A DNA stretch of 64,000 bases from Sinohyriopsis cumingii. Its lineage: Eukaryota; Mollusca; Bivalvia; Unionida; Unionidae. This document shows positions 1-11,684 of the stretch, in pieces (the stretch's first letter is position 1; every line of letters starts with the position of its first letter). The position numbers and the translations under genes were made by a program. The stretch is taken from assembly GCA_028554795.2 (NCBI GenBank), contig CM068830.1:113730214-113794213 (forward strand). The letters are read 5' to 3'. Below the pieces are notes generated by a model. That model saw nothing but the letters and a program-made list of their open reading frames with translations. It had not been told where the DNA came from and ran no database searches.

Positions 1-1300
1 TTCCAGGAGAAAAATGTTGCTGCTCAGCATGCCCTACAGCTTGAAGTTGAAATGCTTGAAGGGGCTGTTTGCAAAGAACCAAAAGCAAAACCAAAAAAAA
101 AAAAAAAATTTTTTTTATTGTTTGATAAATTTATCCAAGAAGCTATTAATATAATAAAAGGATATCAAAATGGATCTCAAATAGCTACATTTCCGCAGTG
201 AGTTAAAGTTATAGAGAAAGATATTTAAAACCTGAATATGCTAATAAGCTGGTGTCAAAAGAAACCTGGTACAGATGGACATCTTAAATAAAAAAAGGAT
301 GCAAGCAAGCCAGAAATAGTGATCTTGATTATGTTGCATATTTAGATGAGATAGATAAGTATTGTTCAGGGTTACAGCAATATATTAAATCGAAAAGACA
401 AGCTAAACCTACACCTGAACCTAAACCGCCTAAAACAAAAACTGAAGTTGCTCTTGAAGATAAATTTACAGTTAAGGGTTTTAATGCTATCGTGGATGCA
501 AGAGCAGAACAAGTTTATGATATTGCTGCAAAATATGATAAAATGGGAAAATATGTTAGAAATAAACATGCTAAATCTTGGACAAAAGATAATTGGGTTA
601 AGGATGTTTAACTCCTCTTAACTAAACAAAGTTCTGTCAAAGCTGATGACCTTGATTTTCAAAACATTTAAAGATGACGTAAGAAAAAGAGGACAACCTC
701 AACAATCTCAATAACAAATAACTGAAGATGAAGTTAGAAGTAAATTTACACATGAGGCTTTAAACAATTTTAAATATAATTTCTCTCACGAAAAATTAAT
801 AGATCTTGCGATAAATTATGATGAAAGAGAAATATTTAAAAACTGATTTTGTTAGATCTTTGTCAGAAAATGTTTGGATTAACAGTCTAGTTTTCATTAA
901 AACTGGTTTCAGACATGATAAAGATGAAGATATTCAAGCATATTTTAATGTGGCTAAAGATGATATAAGAGAATGAAAACAACAATTACAAGAAGAAGAA
1001 GAAGAAATAATTGCTGAATTGATCAGAGAGACACAAAGCTCCGGTCCAAAACAGGAAGCGGTTAAGGGACTTGTCCTGACAGTGTTCTTGCTGATGTTAA
1101 ATGATTAGAAATTCTGATTGGAAGAAAACGTGCAGGAAATAATTCTCCAGAAATTATTAATGAAATACCTGATATATGCCGAAGATTATTTACAGGTGAT
1201 ATTATGGATCATAATGTTTATCATTCTCACATTAATGAAATTGTCGTGATTATTACATTGATTGAAATTTACTCAATTAATTAATCAACTTATAATTTAA
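1..1300 (+). pseudogene. Decayed virus-like element, left part, unassigned ORF remnants
   Basis: An open frame without a start runs 303-611, encoding a Lys-rich stretch with a Pro-Lys-Thr linker and ending in a Trp-Val-Lys-Asp-Val tail. Further remnants in shifted frames lie at about 720-840 and 1100-1285. They sit just upstream of the capsid-like remnants on the same strand, so they are probably genes of the same element. Frameshifts and stops are frequent. I do not recognise the products. The window edge cuts the region, so the element may continue to the left. Confidence 0.4.
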
Positions 1301-1389
1301 GCAATGCTTTTACACAATGCTCAACGTGGACCTGTAATAGTTAGGGTAGTAGATTTGCAGTTACCAACATACTGTACAAAGTGATTTAC

Positions 1390-1545
1390 AGAGATGGACT
1401 TGGTGATGTTGTTCAAGGTTTATTTAAGAGAATGGCTCCAAAAGCAATACCGATTGCAAAACAATTAGAAATGAAAGCTATTGACGCTATTCACGATAAA
1501 ATGTTGCCGGTAAAGCATTTTCAGCAATCAAAGAAAGATTAGTTT
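1390..1545 (+). pseudogene. Small basic core/minor-capsid-like protein remnant
   Basis: One short open stretch reads Gly-Leu-Gly-Asp followed by an amphipathic Ala/Lys/Ile-rich segment (GLFKRMAPKAIPIAKQL) and stops at about 1542. The pattern resembles the small pVI/pX-like proteins that precede the capsid gene in Polinton-like elements, and the position just before the capsid-like gene fits. It also resembles, in style only, the capsid-adjacent protein of element B at 47909-48316 (RGHGLGDMLKSAFLS). The assignment is by inference. Confidence 0.35.
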
Positions 1546-1761
1546 GATTAGTAAGAAGAAAACCACAGCTAATAAAATTACACAGCAATGAAGTTATTCC
1601 TGCTAATATCAGTTAAATAATAAAGCTGCAAATAAAAAATTAGCAGAGTTGACTGTCATTGAAGACATTCCTACAAAATTGACTAATGAAATTATGCTGG
1701 TAAATACAAGTTTTATTTCAGAAAGTGTTCTTCGTGTTCGACAATAATAATTATAATAAAA

Positions 1762-2924
1762 ATGTTTGAGCATAACTCCGAGCCAGCATTTGATATGGAC
1801 GCACCAGTTCTTAAAGATGAATCTATACGCGATTATCAATATTATTCTTATGATGCACATGTAACAAATCAAAGTGGTCAAATAGAAGTTCAAGATACAA
1901 GCAGATATTTTTTGTCTGCTGAAGCATTTATTGAAGTAAAAGGAGAAATTGTAAAAACAGATAATACTGCTTATGAAGCTAATGTCATAGTTGGTTTTGT
2001 TAACAATGGGGTTGTTTGACAGCACTACGTATATGATTGATGGAAGAAATATTGAAACAATTAAAAAAGAAGTTGATGTTGCTGCAACGATATTAAAGCT
2101 TTCAAGATATTCAGATGATTATATAACATCAGCTGGTCCGTCAGTGATGATTGTTAAAGATAACACTAATCATTCTGATCCCAAACCACATTTAAAAGTA
2201 CAAGTGGCACAAGCTACTGCGACTGATCCACAACCAGCTGGAGCGATAGACAGACCCAGCAATGATTTTGTGATGTTACATAGCATCAACAGCAGTTATA
2301 ACCTAGGATTTGCTGCATGTATTTCAATGCTAAGAGGTGATCATAAAATATTTTCATGTGCAATTCCACTGTCTCATATCTTTGGATTTTGTAAAAATGT
2401 CAGAAAAGATATCTTTGGAGCTAAACGTACAGTTGTACTTGTAAGAAGAGCTACTGATGATGATGCAATCTGGTATGTTGTATTAACTGATCCTGTTGCA
2501 ACTGCAGCACTTCATGGTAAAGTAATATTAACAAAACTTTCACTGTGGGTGGCAGTAATGACTCCATCATTTGCTGAAGAAGAAAGATTAATTAGTGTTA
2601 TGAATTAGGTGGAAAATCATTGCTATCATGGTTGACAATGACCACAGATAGCATTCAGAGCAATGGTGTTGGGCTATTTACATGGCATATTGCATCACAG
2701 CAAGGAGTTTATACACCAAGACATATATTTATCACTTTACAAAATGCTGAACGACTAAACTCACAAACACATAGCCATATGATATTTGACAACCTAGTAG
2801 TTAATGAAGTTTCTTTATGGATAAATGGACATCAAGAACTGTTTGAAGATATATTGTTAAATTTTGACCAAATTCATGTAGCGCGTGCATATCATTGTTT
2901 AATGACGTTTATGGGACATGATTA
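1762..2924 (+). pseudogene. Major-capsid-like protein of a Polinton-like virus, frameshifted
   Basis: Three consecutive same-strand ORFs (1762-2019, about 1991-2608, 2620-2925) read as one broken gene of roughly 390 codons. Segments characteristic of a large family of predicted animal proteins, which I take to be double-jelly-roll capsid proteins, include an early NNGVV block, DGRNIETI, LSHIFGFC, RRATDDDAI and GKVILTKLSLW. Breaks are a frame change near 2005, a stop with frame change near 2608, and decay beyond 2924. The 85-residue N-terminal ORF has a plausible ATG at 1762. It is clearly a different capsid lineage from the one at 46579-47877. Family assignment rests on recognition alone. Confidence 0.55.
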
Positions 2925-3206
2925 AAATATAGATACCGGTTTACAAATATCATTTACATTTTAGAAATCTGTACCCGATCTATTACTTTTTGCTGGAGCA
3001 TATAGAGTTATTTAAACAATCTGTTCTTGATATTCAATTTCAAGCTCGCATGAACCCAGTTGGTGGTGCTATTTCCGAGCAATTGCAGTTATACTCAGCG
3101 ATAAAGCAATGTTACTTGAAGGCATTGGTGGGCAAATGTGTGTTATTGACACACCAATAGAAAAAATGTAACATTTTCAGTTGAAAATATCATATTACTT
3201 ATAAAA

Positions 3207-3661
3207 ATGTCATATTGTCATGTTACTGTTAGTCTGACTCCTGGTCAGATTAAAAAGCTTCACTCAAATACAGCAGAGAACTGTGGAATAAAAATATCAC
3301 TAAAAAAGATCAGATCACAGTTGGTCAAAAAAAACTATAATTGTCAGAATGTCAACTCAGGCGTTTCAATGACACCAAACAATCAGAAACAGGCATTAAA
3401 CTCAATCTTTCTGCTGCTGCACTTAAAGACTCAAGTAAAACAGGTGGTATATTTCCACTTTCTGCAGCTATACCAGCATTAATAGCCGCTGCAGCTCCAG
3501 CTGTTGCAAAAGCAGCTGCATTTGTTGCTGTTGGAACTGCTGCTGGGAAGGCATTAAATAAAGCAATAGGACAAGGATTTAAAAAAGGGGAAGGGGTCTA
3601 AGATTACCAGGAACTCCTTATCGATATGGAAAAGGTCTGAGACTTTCAGGAACACATCGGT
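3207..3661 (+). pseudogene. Minor capsid-like protein with hydrophobic Ala-rich segment, frameshifted
   Basis: The N-terminal ORF (3207 on) has the SLTPGQIKKL type of start. After a frame change near 3300-3340 the sequence continues as SAAALKDSSKTGG, then a long Ala/Pro/Val hydrophobic stretch (about 3460-3560), then a Lys-rich end. After a second frame change near 3595 a Gly-Leu-Arg-Leu repeat tail (GLRLPGTPYRYGKGLRLSG) ends at 3661. This layout is typical of the protein encoded between capsid and protease in this family of elements. The role in the particle, perhaps membrane-active or core, is inferred. Confidence 0.5.
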
Positions 3662-3671
3662 AATCTTTTCA

Positions 3672-3895
3672 ATGTCAGAATTTGATTTACTTGATGCTGC
3701 TAGAAAATTAAATATAAAAAATTTCAGAGGTGTTATTTTGCATGACCAATTACCAAAACAAGTAAACAATATTGAAACTGATACGATTAATCTTAATAAA
3801 AGTTTTGGTCCTGGTACTCATTGGGTTGCATACACGATTGATCCACGTGGAATTATTTATTTTGATTGTAACTCAGTTCTGTCTGTTTCGTCACA
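3672..3895 (+). pseudogene. Adenain-like cysteine protease, N-terminal half only, cut by a LINE
   Basis: An ATG at 3672, 11 nt after the preceding gene, opens a frame encoding an adenovirus-type (C5-like) protease start: FRGVILHDQLP, then GPGTHWVAY with the candidate catalytic His, then YFDCN with the candidate acidic residue. The frame then runs without a stop into a LINE 3' end, so the Cys half is missing. The protease could not be active. Gene order (capsid, minor capsid, protease) supports the identification. Confidence 0.65.
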
Positions 3896-4515
3896 GTATC
3901 TGCTCCAGAAACTTCAAAAAGTTCAAAACCCAGCTGCTCGGAACATACTTAGAGTACCACAATCAGAGCACACCTCCCCACTGTTCTGTACCCTATACTG
4001 GCTATCCATTCGATCAAGAATCGAGCACAAAATTTGTTCTCTGTGCTACGTTTCACTGTCGGACTCTTGTCCAACATACCTATCTGGCCTCACCGATGTG
4101 TACACACCATCAAGATACTTATGCTCCTCTTCTGACAATCGTATACTCATTATTTCCACTATGAAAACAAAGTCATATGGACAGCGTTCTTTTGCATACC
4201 AGGGCCCAGCAACTTGGAATGAATTGCCCACTGAATTTAGACACAAAGACACAGTGATCCCATTGAAGAGTGTTCTCAGAACCCACTTATTTCGACTGCA
4301 AGAACAAACTTAAAGACCTAATAATGTTTTCTACCTTAAATATTCTCAGCATGTTTTTTTTATGTATTCTAATTTCATGGTGTTTGTTTTTGTAATCATA
4401 TCAATATATATATTTTTTATCTTATAGGTGTTGTCTAATGTTGTAAAGTGCTTAGAGCTTCTAAAGATTAGGTGCTATACAAAGTCATTATTATTATTGC
4501 TATTATTATTATTAT
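3896..4515 (+). mobile_element. 5'-truncated non-LTR retrotransposon 3' end
   Basis: The reading frame to 4313 encodes the conserved C-terminal tail of a CR1/L2-type reverse transcriptase: LQKVQNPAAR near the start, then PTYLSGLTDVYTPSR, then SYGQRSFAYQGPATWNELP. It is followed by a 3' UTR ending in GTGCTATACAAAGTCATTAT and an (ATT)n tail at 4488-4515, the usual tail of these elements. The insertion sits inside the protease gene. Confidence 0.75.
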
Positions 4516-6820
4516 GTACCTACTGTCAGAAAGGAAAGAACAAACTTATGACAATTAGTGTTCAGAATTACAGATGAACAAATGTAAAGGTATGAAAATT
4601 AGGATAATCAGTTCACCACATTTTGTTTTACAGCTATGCACTGTTTGTCTAAATATTTGCACAGATAAATGATATTTACAGTAAATATGTACGAATATGG
4701 CTTCCATACTATTATTGGCACTATAAATATCACTCCGTTAATGGCAGAATGTCATATAAAATATGGCTACACCCATTAAAACTAACATAGAAAGGCGTAT
4801 GACACCTATAAATGATCTGTACATGTACCGGGTAAGTCAAATATATGTTTTATGCATCAGTCAATATTGTTTTTACATGTACTGCACTTGTACTCGCACA
4901 TATTAACATATCATTTGCTTCACTAATTGTGTAATGTATAAATGACTTATAAGCCCCATCAAGCATATATCACATATAGGTAAGAATAAGTTATCTCTCT
5001 TAAGGATAAGCTTATGTCATGAAAATCTCAGATGGATTCAATAATGGGTAACGTGCGTGCCATTTGATAATGTATCTAATTGGCAGATTTTATTACTGCT
5101 TTGAAAACCATATATTTTTTCTGAGTTTGATCAGACTTTAAATACTTTCTTGGATGGAGCTGTGAAAATACCAGTCAGTGTTGATACTAAGGATCATTTA
5201 CCCTGGTACCTGATAAACAGAAAATTGTATTAAATATGTACAGATCGGAACTGCTGTTATCATTGGAATGAACGGCATTCAAAAATGTCAATGAGTTGCA
5301 ACCGGACGGTCAGATGGATGGATGGATAAGGAAGGAAGGAAGATAGGAAACTTGACAAAAGAAACCTGTGTAAAATATACTTGTGTTATTGAGTGGAATA
5401 TGTAACAGATAATTTGACAACTTAAAAATTGTTATAATTAAATCCACTAAAATCCGTTTGTATGATAAATCCATCAATTCAGTTATAGGTCACATGGCAG
5501 AATAAATATTGTTTAGAATGATCTGATTCACAATATTCCGTAACTTGTAAATTCTATGCAGCATATAGTTGAACACTTAAGTAAACATTTTTTAAAATTC
5601 ACAGTGTTCTATAAATGTCACTGTCTGATGTCATCTTGTACAAAGTCCAATTATTCAATCTCACTGTATTGTCTGATAAAGTTTTATCATTTTCTAATAA
5701 ATCATCATGCTTTAGTTATCATAAATATCATGCCTGACTTTGTGTTATAAGTTGGTTTTCATGTGATTTGGGAATCATTTATTGAGGGGAGAATGTGTGA
5801 AGTGTGGAAGATGGTTTAAATAGTGTGTGTTCTTACACTGCTATATATGCCTACTTAGAGAAATGGTCAGCCATTAAGTTATGTAAGTTTGTGAGTGATA
5901 TATGCCCACCTGATCCTCATATCAAACCCTGGTATGCTCTGATATACATTTTCGGAGATGGTTTACATATCTTGTGTTCTTATACTGCTGCATTTGCATG
6001 CCGTTTGAAATGGTCAACTGTTAGATAAGCTATTTAATGATATAAGGGCATTTGTTCTATGCCAAAATTGAGCTAGTTACAGGGAAGTTTACTAGTTTAT
6101 CTTTCATGATCAGCCTTCATCTGGAGGCTTGATTAAACTTTTTGTTTTGGTTCTGTACCCTCAAGGTATTTTCAACACAAGGCAGTGGATTTTGACTTGT
6201 TCGTCTTGTAGGTACCACAGGAGATGAAAAAGTTCACAGTCCCTTGTAGTCAGAAATGTTATTAAATAGCAGTCACACTATTTCTGAGGTGACTGTCATT
6301 AAAATGCTAATGCCAATGAACATTACAAAATTCTTTTTGAATTTATTAATCTTCTCTATAAAGTTGGTATTTTAAGAGTTTTTTTTAAAAATTGCATTTG
6401 TACAAATTTTTTTTTACTGTAACAAGCATATACAGGACATTTTACTTAATTGCACATCCTAGACATGTATATTCAATTTCCATTCACTAATTTTTATCTT
6501 AAGATTTATCAGTAACTATGATTGCTTATTTGCACATGTGCGGTATAATCTGCCCGTCCCCTTTTTGGGTAATTAATGATATACATATAGCACACACAAA
6601 TGCAAAAGATAAAGTACTGAAAAGTACAGTTTCAACTACTTTTACAGGCTTTTAGACAAATATGGATGAAGTAAAAAAAAATGTCTAAAATCCTTGAAAA
6701 ATCTGGAAGTAGCTGTTTTCATAATATATACAATCGATGTTATTTGAGAAATTTCAGCAGAAGGTTATAATCCTATTCAATCAGATTTCTTGGCCAATTG
6801 TTCTTATATTTCTTTTTTAG
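4516..6820. other. Non-coding, no recognised feature
   Basis: AT-rich sequence with scattered short ORFs of no recognisable content. A short GGAAGGAAGGAAG-like run occurs near 5330. I see no gene here. Confidence 0.5.
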
Positions 6821-7221
6821 GCAGTTGCCAGAAAGGTGAGGGATTTCAGGCCCACTTGGGCTTCCAGTTTGTTTCAAGATATAATTGTGAACATTATTAT
6901 GTAACCAGATATTAAGTTACTGGTATTTTTTTGGGGTGGGGCTATTTAGACTAACAGAATGACTGTTTCCAACAGTTTGACTTCATAACAAGTAAAGCTT
7001 TTGCAAAATAGAACCAAGTTGAGTATGGGTCCATACATTTAAAACTTGAAGGTTACATTTGATTTTCACTGTTTTTGTACCAAATTTTGTAGAGATATGC
7101 CCCCCTCCAAAACTTTCTACATTGATTGTGTAGTGTTAGCAGTTTTCTCTGTTAATTATTCACTTTTTCTGCAATTCCAGGTAGATGCTTAACTAAGAGT
7201 GAGAAGGATGATGTACAAAAG
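6821..7221 (+). CDS. Two candidate internal exons of a host gene (6821-6835 and 7181-7221)
   Basis: A 15-nt microexon (6821-6835) follows a pyrimidine-rich acceptor (TTTCTTTTTTAG) and ends at a GTGAGG donor. A 41-nt exon (7181-7221) follows CTGCAATTCCAG and ends at a GTAAAC donor. Spliced together they stay open in one frame and enter the next candidate exon (10503) in phase 0. The encoded peptide is Lys/Asp-rich and not recognised. The exons are very short, so chance is possible; the consistent phase is the main support. Confidence 0.35.
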
Positions 7222-8239
7222 GTAAACTTGATGTGTTCAAGCAGTCTGGGAAAAGTATATTATATGTATACATTGGTCTCATCACTGAAACTGACATTGT
7301 GTCTCTCAACAGATCAGTTTCATTGCTCATGGCACCATGAATTCAAGAATGTCAAATTTGTTTGAGATTGTGGACCTGCTCTAAACTGCATATCCTCTAA
7401 ATTTATAACATCATAATTTCCTCTTTACAGTACTCTAAGAAACAGATGTGGGAATTGTATTTTGAAATTCCACAGATCAGCTGAAGTCTGTCCACACTTC
7501 TTACACAGCTGAGGTAACAAAGCGCATAATTGTCTCTCTGACCAGTGATATTTGGCCTTCCACTTTGAGCTGAATTTTCACTATGGCTCTGTTCACCAAA
7601 TCCTTTCATAATTTTCTGAATTATAGACCTGAATATATGTATGTTACTTTATATATATTTCTGCTAGTGGAATTATTCAGATGTAAAGATAATATAGTTC
7701 TACTCATGTGATAGCACTTTGTTGTGTGGTGCCATGCTTCTACACTTGATGCTTGCAGTCTGCATGTAGCACAGAGAGAGATATATAGCACTCCTGTGTC
7801 ATTAATATTCATTATTTTAAAATAGTAAATGTAAACAAATTACCATTGAAAATTTCACAGTCCTGTATGCTGTCATTTTGTACACATATTACAACTGTTC
7901 AATTATGCAGAAATAATAATAATAATAAAGACTTTGTTTAGAGAAGGTTACTCAGTTAGTTACAGAACTAGTCTACCTTGAGGCCTTTTATCTGTTTTGT
8001 ACAATATATACGGTATATACAACATGATGTAAAAAATCTGGCTTGACGCTAAATAATTGATTTTAAAAATCAAATATCAAGCCTGGGACATATGCAAAGG
8101 CAGCTGTGAACACATAAACATATATAAAATATCATCCTGCATTGAAACCTTCATCTGTGAAAATGATGCAAACTTACAGAAAAGCAGGAGGTATTTATTA
8201 TACTAGAACTGTTGATTTGTCTAAAGATTTTATCCATTT

Positions 8240-10330
8240 GAGATATCAATTATGAAAAGAAGAAATACTAGGAGCCTGCCTTTTGTCACTGGCAGTGTTG
8301 TTCCATACCAGTGGACCAGTATATTGTAAACGTTTTTTTAAAAAATTCCTTCTTTGGCCTTGGTATAATGCAACTTTTACTTCATATAAACCTTAAATTT
8401 GGAGTACCATCAGCATTTCTTTGGTGAAAGATATTGCTTAGATAGACAGGAATGTCTTTTCTGGATAATTTATACATCATTTGGCCTTTCTAAGAAATAT
8501 TCTTTCACGTATTGTTAAAAATCTTAATATTATTCATTGCATCCTGGAAATTGTCTATACATTGGTCTAGAATTAAATGGCAAGCCCTCTTTTGGAGTCT
8601 TAAAAGTGTTGTTATGTTTGAATTAGAGGTATTACCAGAAATTACATTACAATAGTCCAGATATGACTGAATATAACTTTTATAAAAGATGACTCTATGC
8701 TAAAGAGAAATGTACTGTTTGATTTTCTTCATTAGTCAAAGATAAGAATTAACCTTTTTTTTAATGTGAATATACCAAGCAAGATTGTTCTCTACGAATA
8801 CACCAAGAATTTTATGATGAGAGGGTCATATTAAGGCTCACATTGTCAAATCGAACCTGGAATATGTCGCTATCAAGCCTTGCTTATTTTTGTTGTGTTG
8901 TTATACTGTTTTCCTTGCACCATACTTGAGGTTTGTTGAGAGCATCTTGTAAGATAATTTCAAGTACCGTTTTGGGTTTACCCATCTCAGACAGTGTAGT
9001 ATCATCTGCATAAAGGTCAAGAAGAAATAGAAGTTTCAATTTTAAAAGGTAAGTCGTTGATAAATAGAATGAATAACAGAGGTCCAAGGATAGAGCCATG
9101 TGGTACTCCAAAATTAATGTTTTTACTTTGAGAAAGTTGACCATTTATATATACTTTTTGCACTTTATCGGTTAAGTAAGAAGTAAACCAGTTTAGAGAG
9201 TTTTCACTGCATTGATATATTTTTAGTTTTTCAAGCAAAATTTCACGGTCTACAAGATCAAGAGTGTTACAAAAATCCACCATATTAGTGCCTACCATTC
9301 TTCCTTGATCTAATGTTTTCAATCGTTTATCAATCAAAGATACAAGGGCAATTTCACAGGAGTGATTCTGTCGAAAGCCAGACTGATTATCATGAATAAG
9401 ATCATCAATGTTCAAATAGTTGAGAAAAGAAACATGTACATGTTTTCTCTAGTAATTGGAGAGGCAAGGAAGGATAGAGATGGGTCTGTAGCTATTTACA
9501 TCATCTTTTGTTCCTGCTTTATGCAGTGGTATAACCTTGGCAGTTTTCCAAGTTTGTGGAAATTTATTAGACCTAATACTTTCATTGTAAGTGAAAGCTA
9601 TACTCTCTACAATTGCAGGTGCAGCTACCTTTAGTAGTCTTGGTTCAATCATATAAAGTCCTGTAGCTTTCCAATCATCCGTTTATTAACATATTTCAAC
9701 TCAAATTCTGGACTCATTTCAGGAATTTTAAACTTTATATTGTTTGGTAATTTTTTAGCACAAAAAAGGTTTGAGTTCCAGATGATGAGATGAAGTTCTG
9801 GATTCTTTAAGTTTTTCAGCATTTTGAACGAAATGTCATTAAATATATTTGAGATGTCAGTTGGATTATCGGTATAAATGCCCACATGATTGAAGGATAC
9901 AATTTCAGTTTTACTCTTACATTTCCATGTGCCAAACTCTGTAAACATTTCCAGATAGCTTTTGGGTTATTTTGGTTTTTATCCAGCACTTTTTTATAGT
10001 GTGCTTGTATGGCTTGATGTATCTTTTTATTGACTTTATTCCTGCAAACTCTATATTCAGATTGATTTCCTACTGATTTTAGTTGGTATCTTTGCTTTAT
10101 TGTTTCTAATATTTTGGGGGAGATCCAGCCTGGCTGGTGGTCTTTCTTTATCATGTGTGTTTTTAAAGGGGCATGCTTGTTCACTATACTGATGAAAAGA
10201 TCTGTCCATGTATATACAACATCATCAGTATTGTCAAAGATTTGGACTATATTCCATGGAACCTGTTTCAGAGCATCCAGGAATTTAACAGTATTAAAAT
10301 GTATACATGTTTCCAAAATAACATGCATAT
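8240..10330 (-). mobile_element. Decayed CR1/Jockey-type non-LTR retrotransposon (reverse transcriptase)
   Basis: Reading leftwards, overlapping minus-strand ORFs (10328-9816, 9652-9449, 9415-9017, 9144-8884) encode successive reverse transcriptase blocks: DVNSYRPISILP, then a degenerate DLVDREIL motif, then GSILGPLLFILFINDLP, then LYADDTTL (the YADD active site). A further C-terminal tail is readable to about 8240. At least four frameshifts or stops are present, and no endonuclease domain is visible upstream of 10330. The element lies antisense within the proposed host intron 7222-10502. Confidence 0.8.
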
Positions 10331-10502
10331 AGGCTACTCACTGATGGCCCATTACTGTAGTTTATAAACTGGTACTTTGTATGTTTTTCTCAACAACATA
10401 CACCTGTGATGCTTAATGATATTTGTATGCTGTTGATTTATATCATGTCCAGAGTAAGTTGCCTTATCAAATGTATGTATTTATTATTTTATGTAAATTC
10501 AG

Positions 10503-10679
10503 GAAGAAGATACAAATTCTGCAACTGGTCCAAAGGCACACTCAGCTATATCAACAGAATCATGTCATTTAGAAGTTAAAGATGGTCCAAAGACAGAACA
10601 TGATCTTTCAGAAGAGGAAGATTTGTCACCTTGTCCATCGACATCGTCAGCCAGTTCAACAGAACCACTTCTTCCATAA
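10503..10679 (+). CDS. Candidate terminal coding exon of a host gene
   Basis: A frame of 58 codons plus TAA follows a good acceptor (TTTTATGTAAATTCAG) at 10502. It encodes an acidic, Ser/Thr/Glu-rich tail (LSEEEDLSPCPSTSSASSTE) ending in Leu-Leu-Pro. It joins in phase with the exon at 7181-7221. The composition suggests a disordered C-terminus. I do not recognise the protein and the 3' UTR end cannot be fixed. Confidence 0.4.
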   Translation, partial: EEDTNSATGPKAHSAISTESCHLEVKDGPKTEHDLSEEEDLSPCPSTSSASSTEPLLP

Positions 10680-11684
10680 AGATCAAAGGAAGTTTTCAGT
10701 CTGACAGCCTAGAATTAAGGAGCATTTTAATGCAAATTGGGTAGCTTTTGCATTAATACTATTTTAAAAATATTCCAGAGTAAAGGTTATGGCTTAGATT
10801 TGGGACCTGTAAAATATCATACCATCCACACTACTGGAACTGGAAAATCATATTGAATTTGACTATTCAATATCCATTGTTGGAGATCAACTTTTTGGTT
10901 AGCAGATGTTTCAGCAAGATTATTTATACAATCATATAGTGTTAAAGACACCAGCAATTTATGGGATTATCATTTTACGGTATATGTTGGGACACCGTAT
11001 TTATTGGAACACCATAAATTTATTTTGAAAATAATCTTTTTATGCACTATGTTCTGGGACACATCATTTTTTCGAGTTGTAAGTTGTGGGACACATTTTA
11101 AATCTTTCAAAAATTACGTCAGAAAATCCACTCAAACATAAATTTTATTAAAGAAAACTTTAAAAAAGAAAAAAACTGAGTGTTATTTGTTTACACTTTT
11201 CTACCTAGATGCAAATTTGCTAAGAAAAAGAGTTCAGGTAAGATGGAGTCATTTGTGTATATGAAAACTGGTTCAGCTTTATCTGTTCTAATGTATACAG
11301 TTTTTTAAAGTTAAATGTCAAGGTTTATTTGCCGTTCGTGCTTGTTACGTGACTTATTTTGGCAAAATAACTATCGAGTTATTTCTCAAGTGGAATAAAG
11401 TCAAAGGATAATTAACGATGACCCCAGTTACCATCATTTTCATTTTCATCAGTAACATTTTCACTACTTTCACTTTCAAAATCCCCTTTACTATTTTCAT
11501 TTTCACTTTTGTCATTGTTATCTGACGTAAACTTGTTCAACTGCCTCACACGCATGTTAATAGTTTTTTTCGTTTCGTATTCCTGAGGTAATCCTAATCT
11601 AATTAATCAATCTAATCAATCACGCTTGAGAGATACAAATTTTTTAACTTCTGTTTCTTTACAGTAGCTAAAGATTGCAATATA

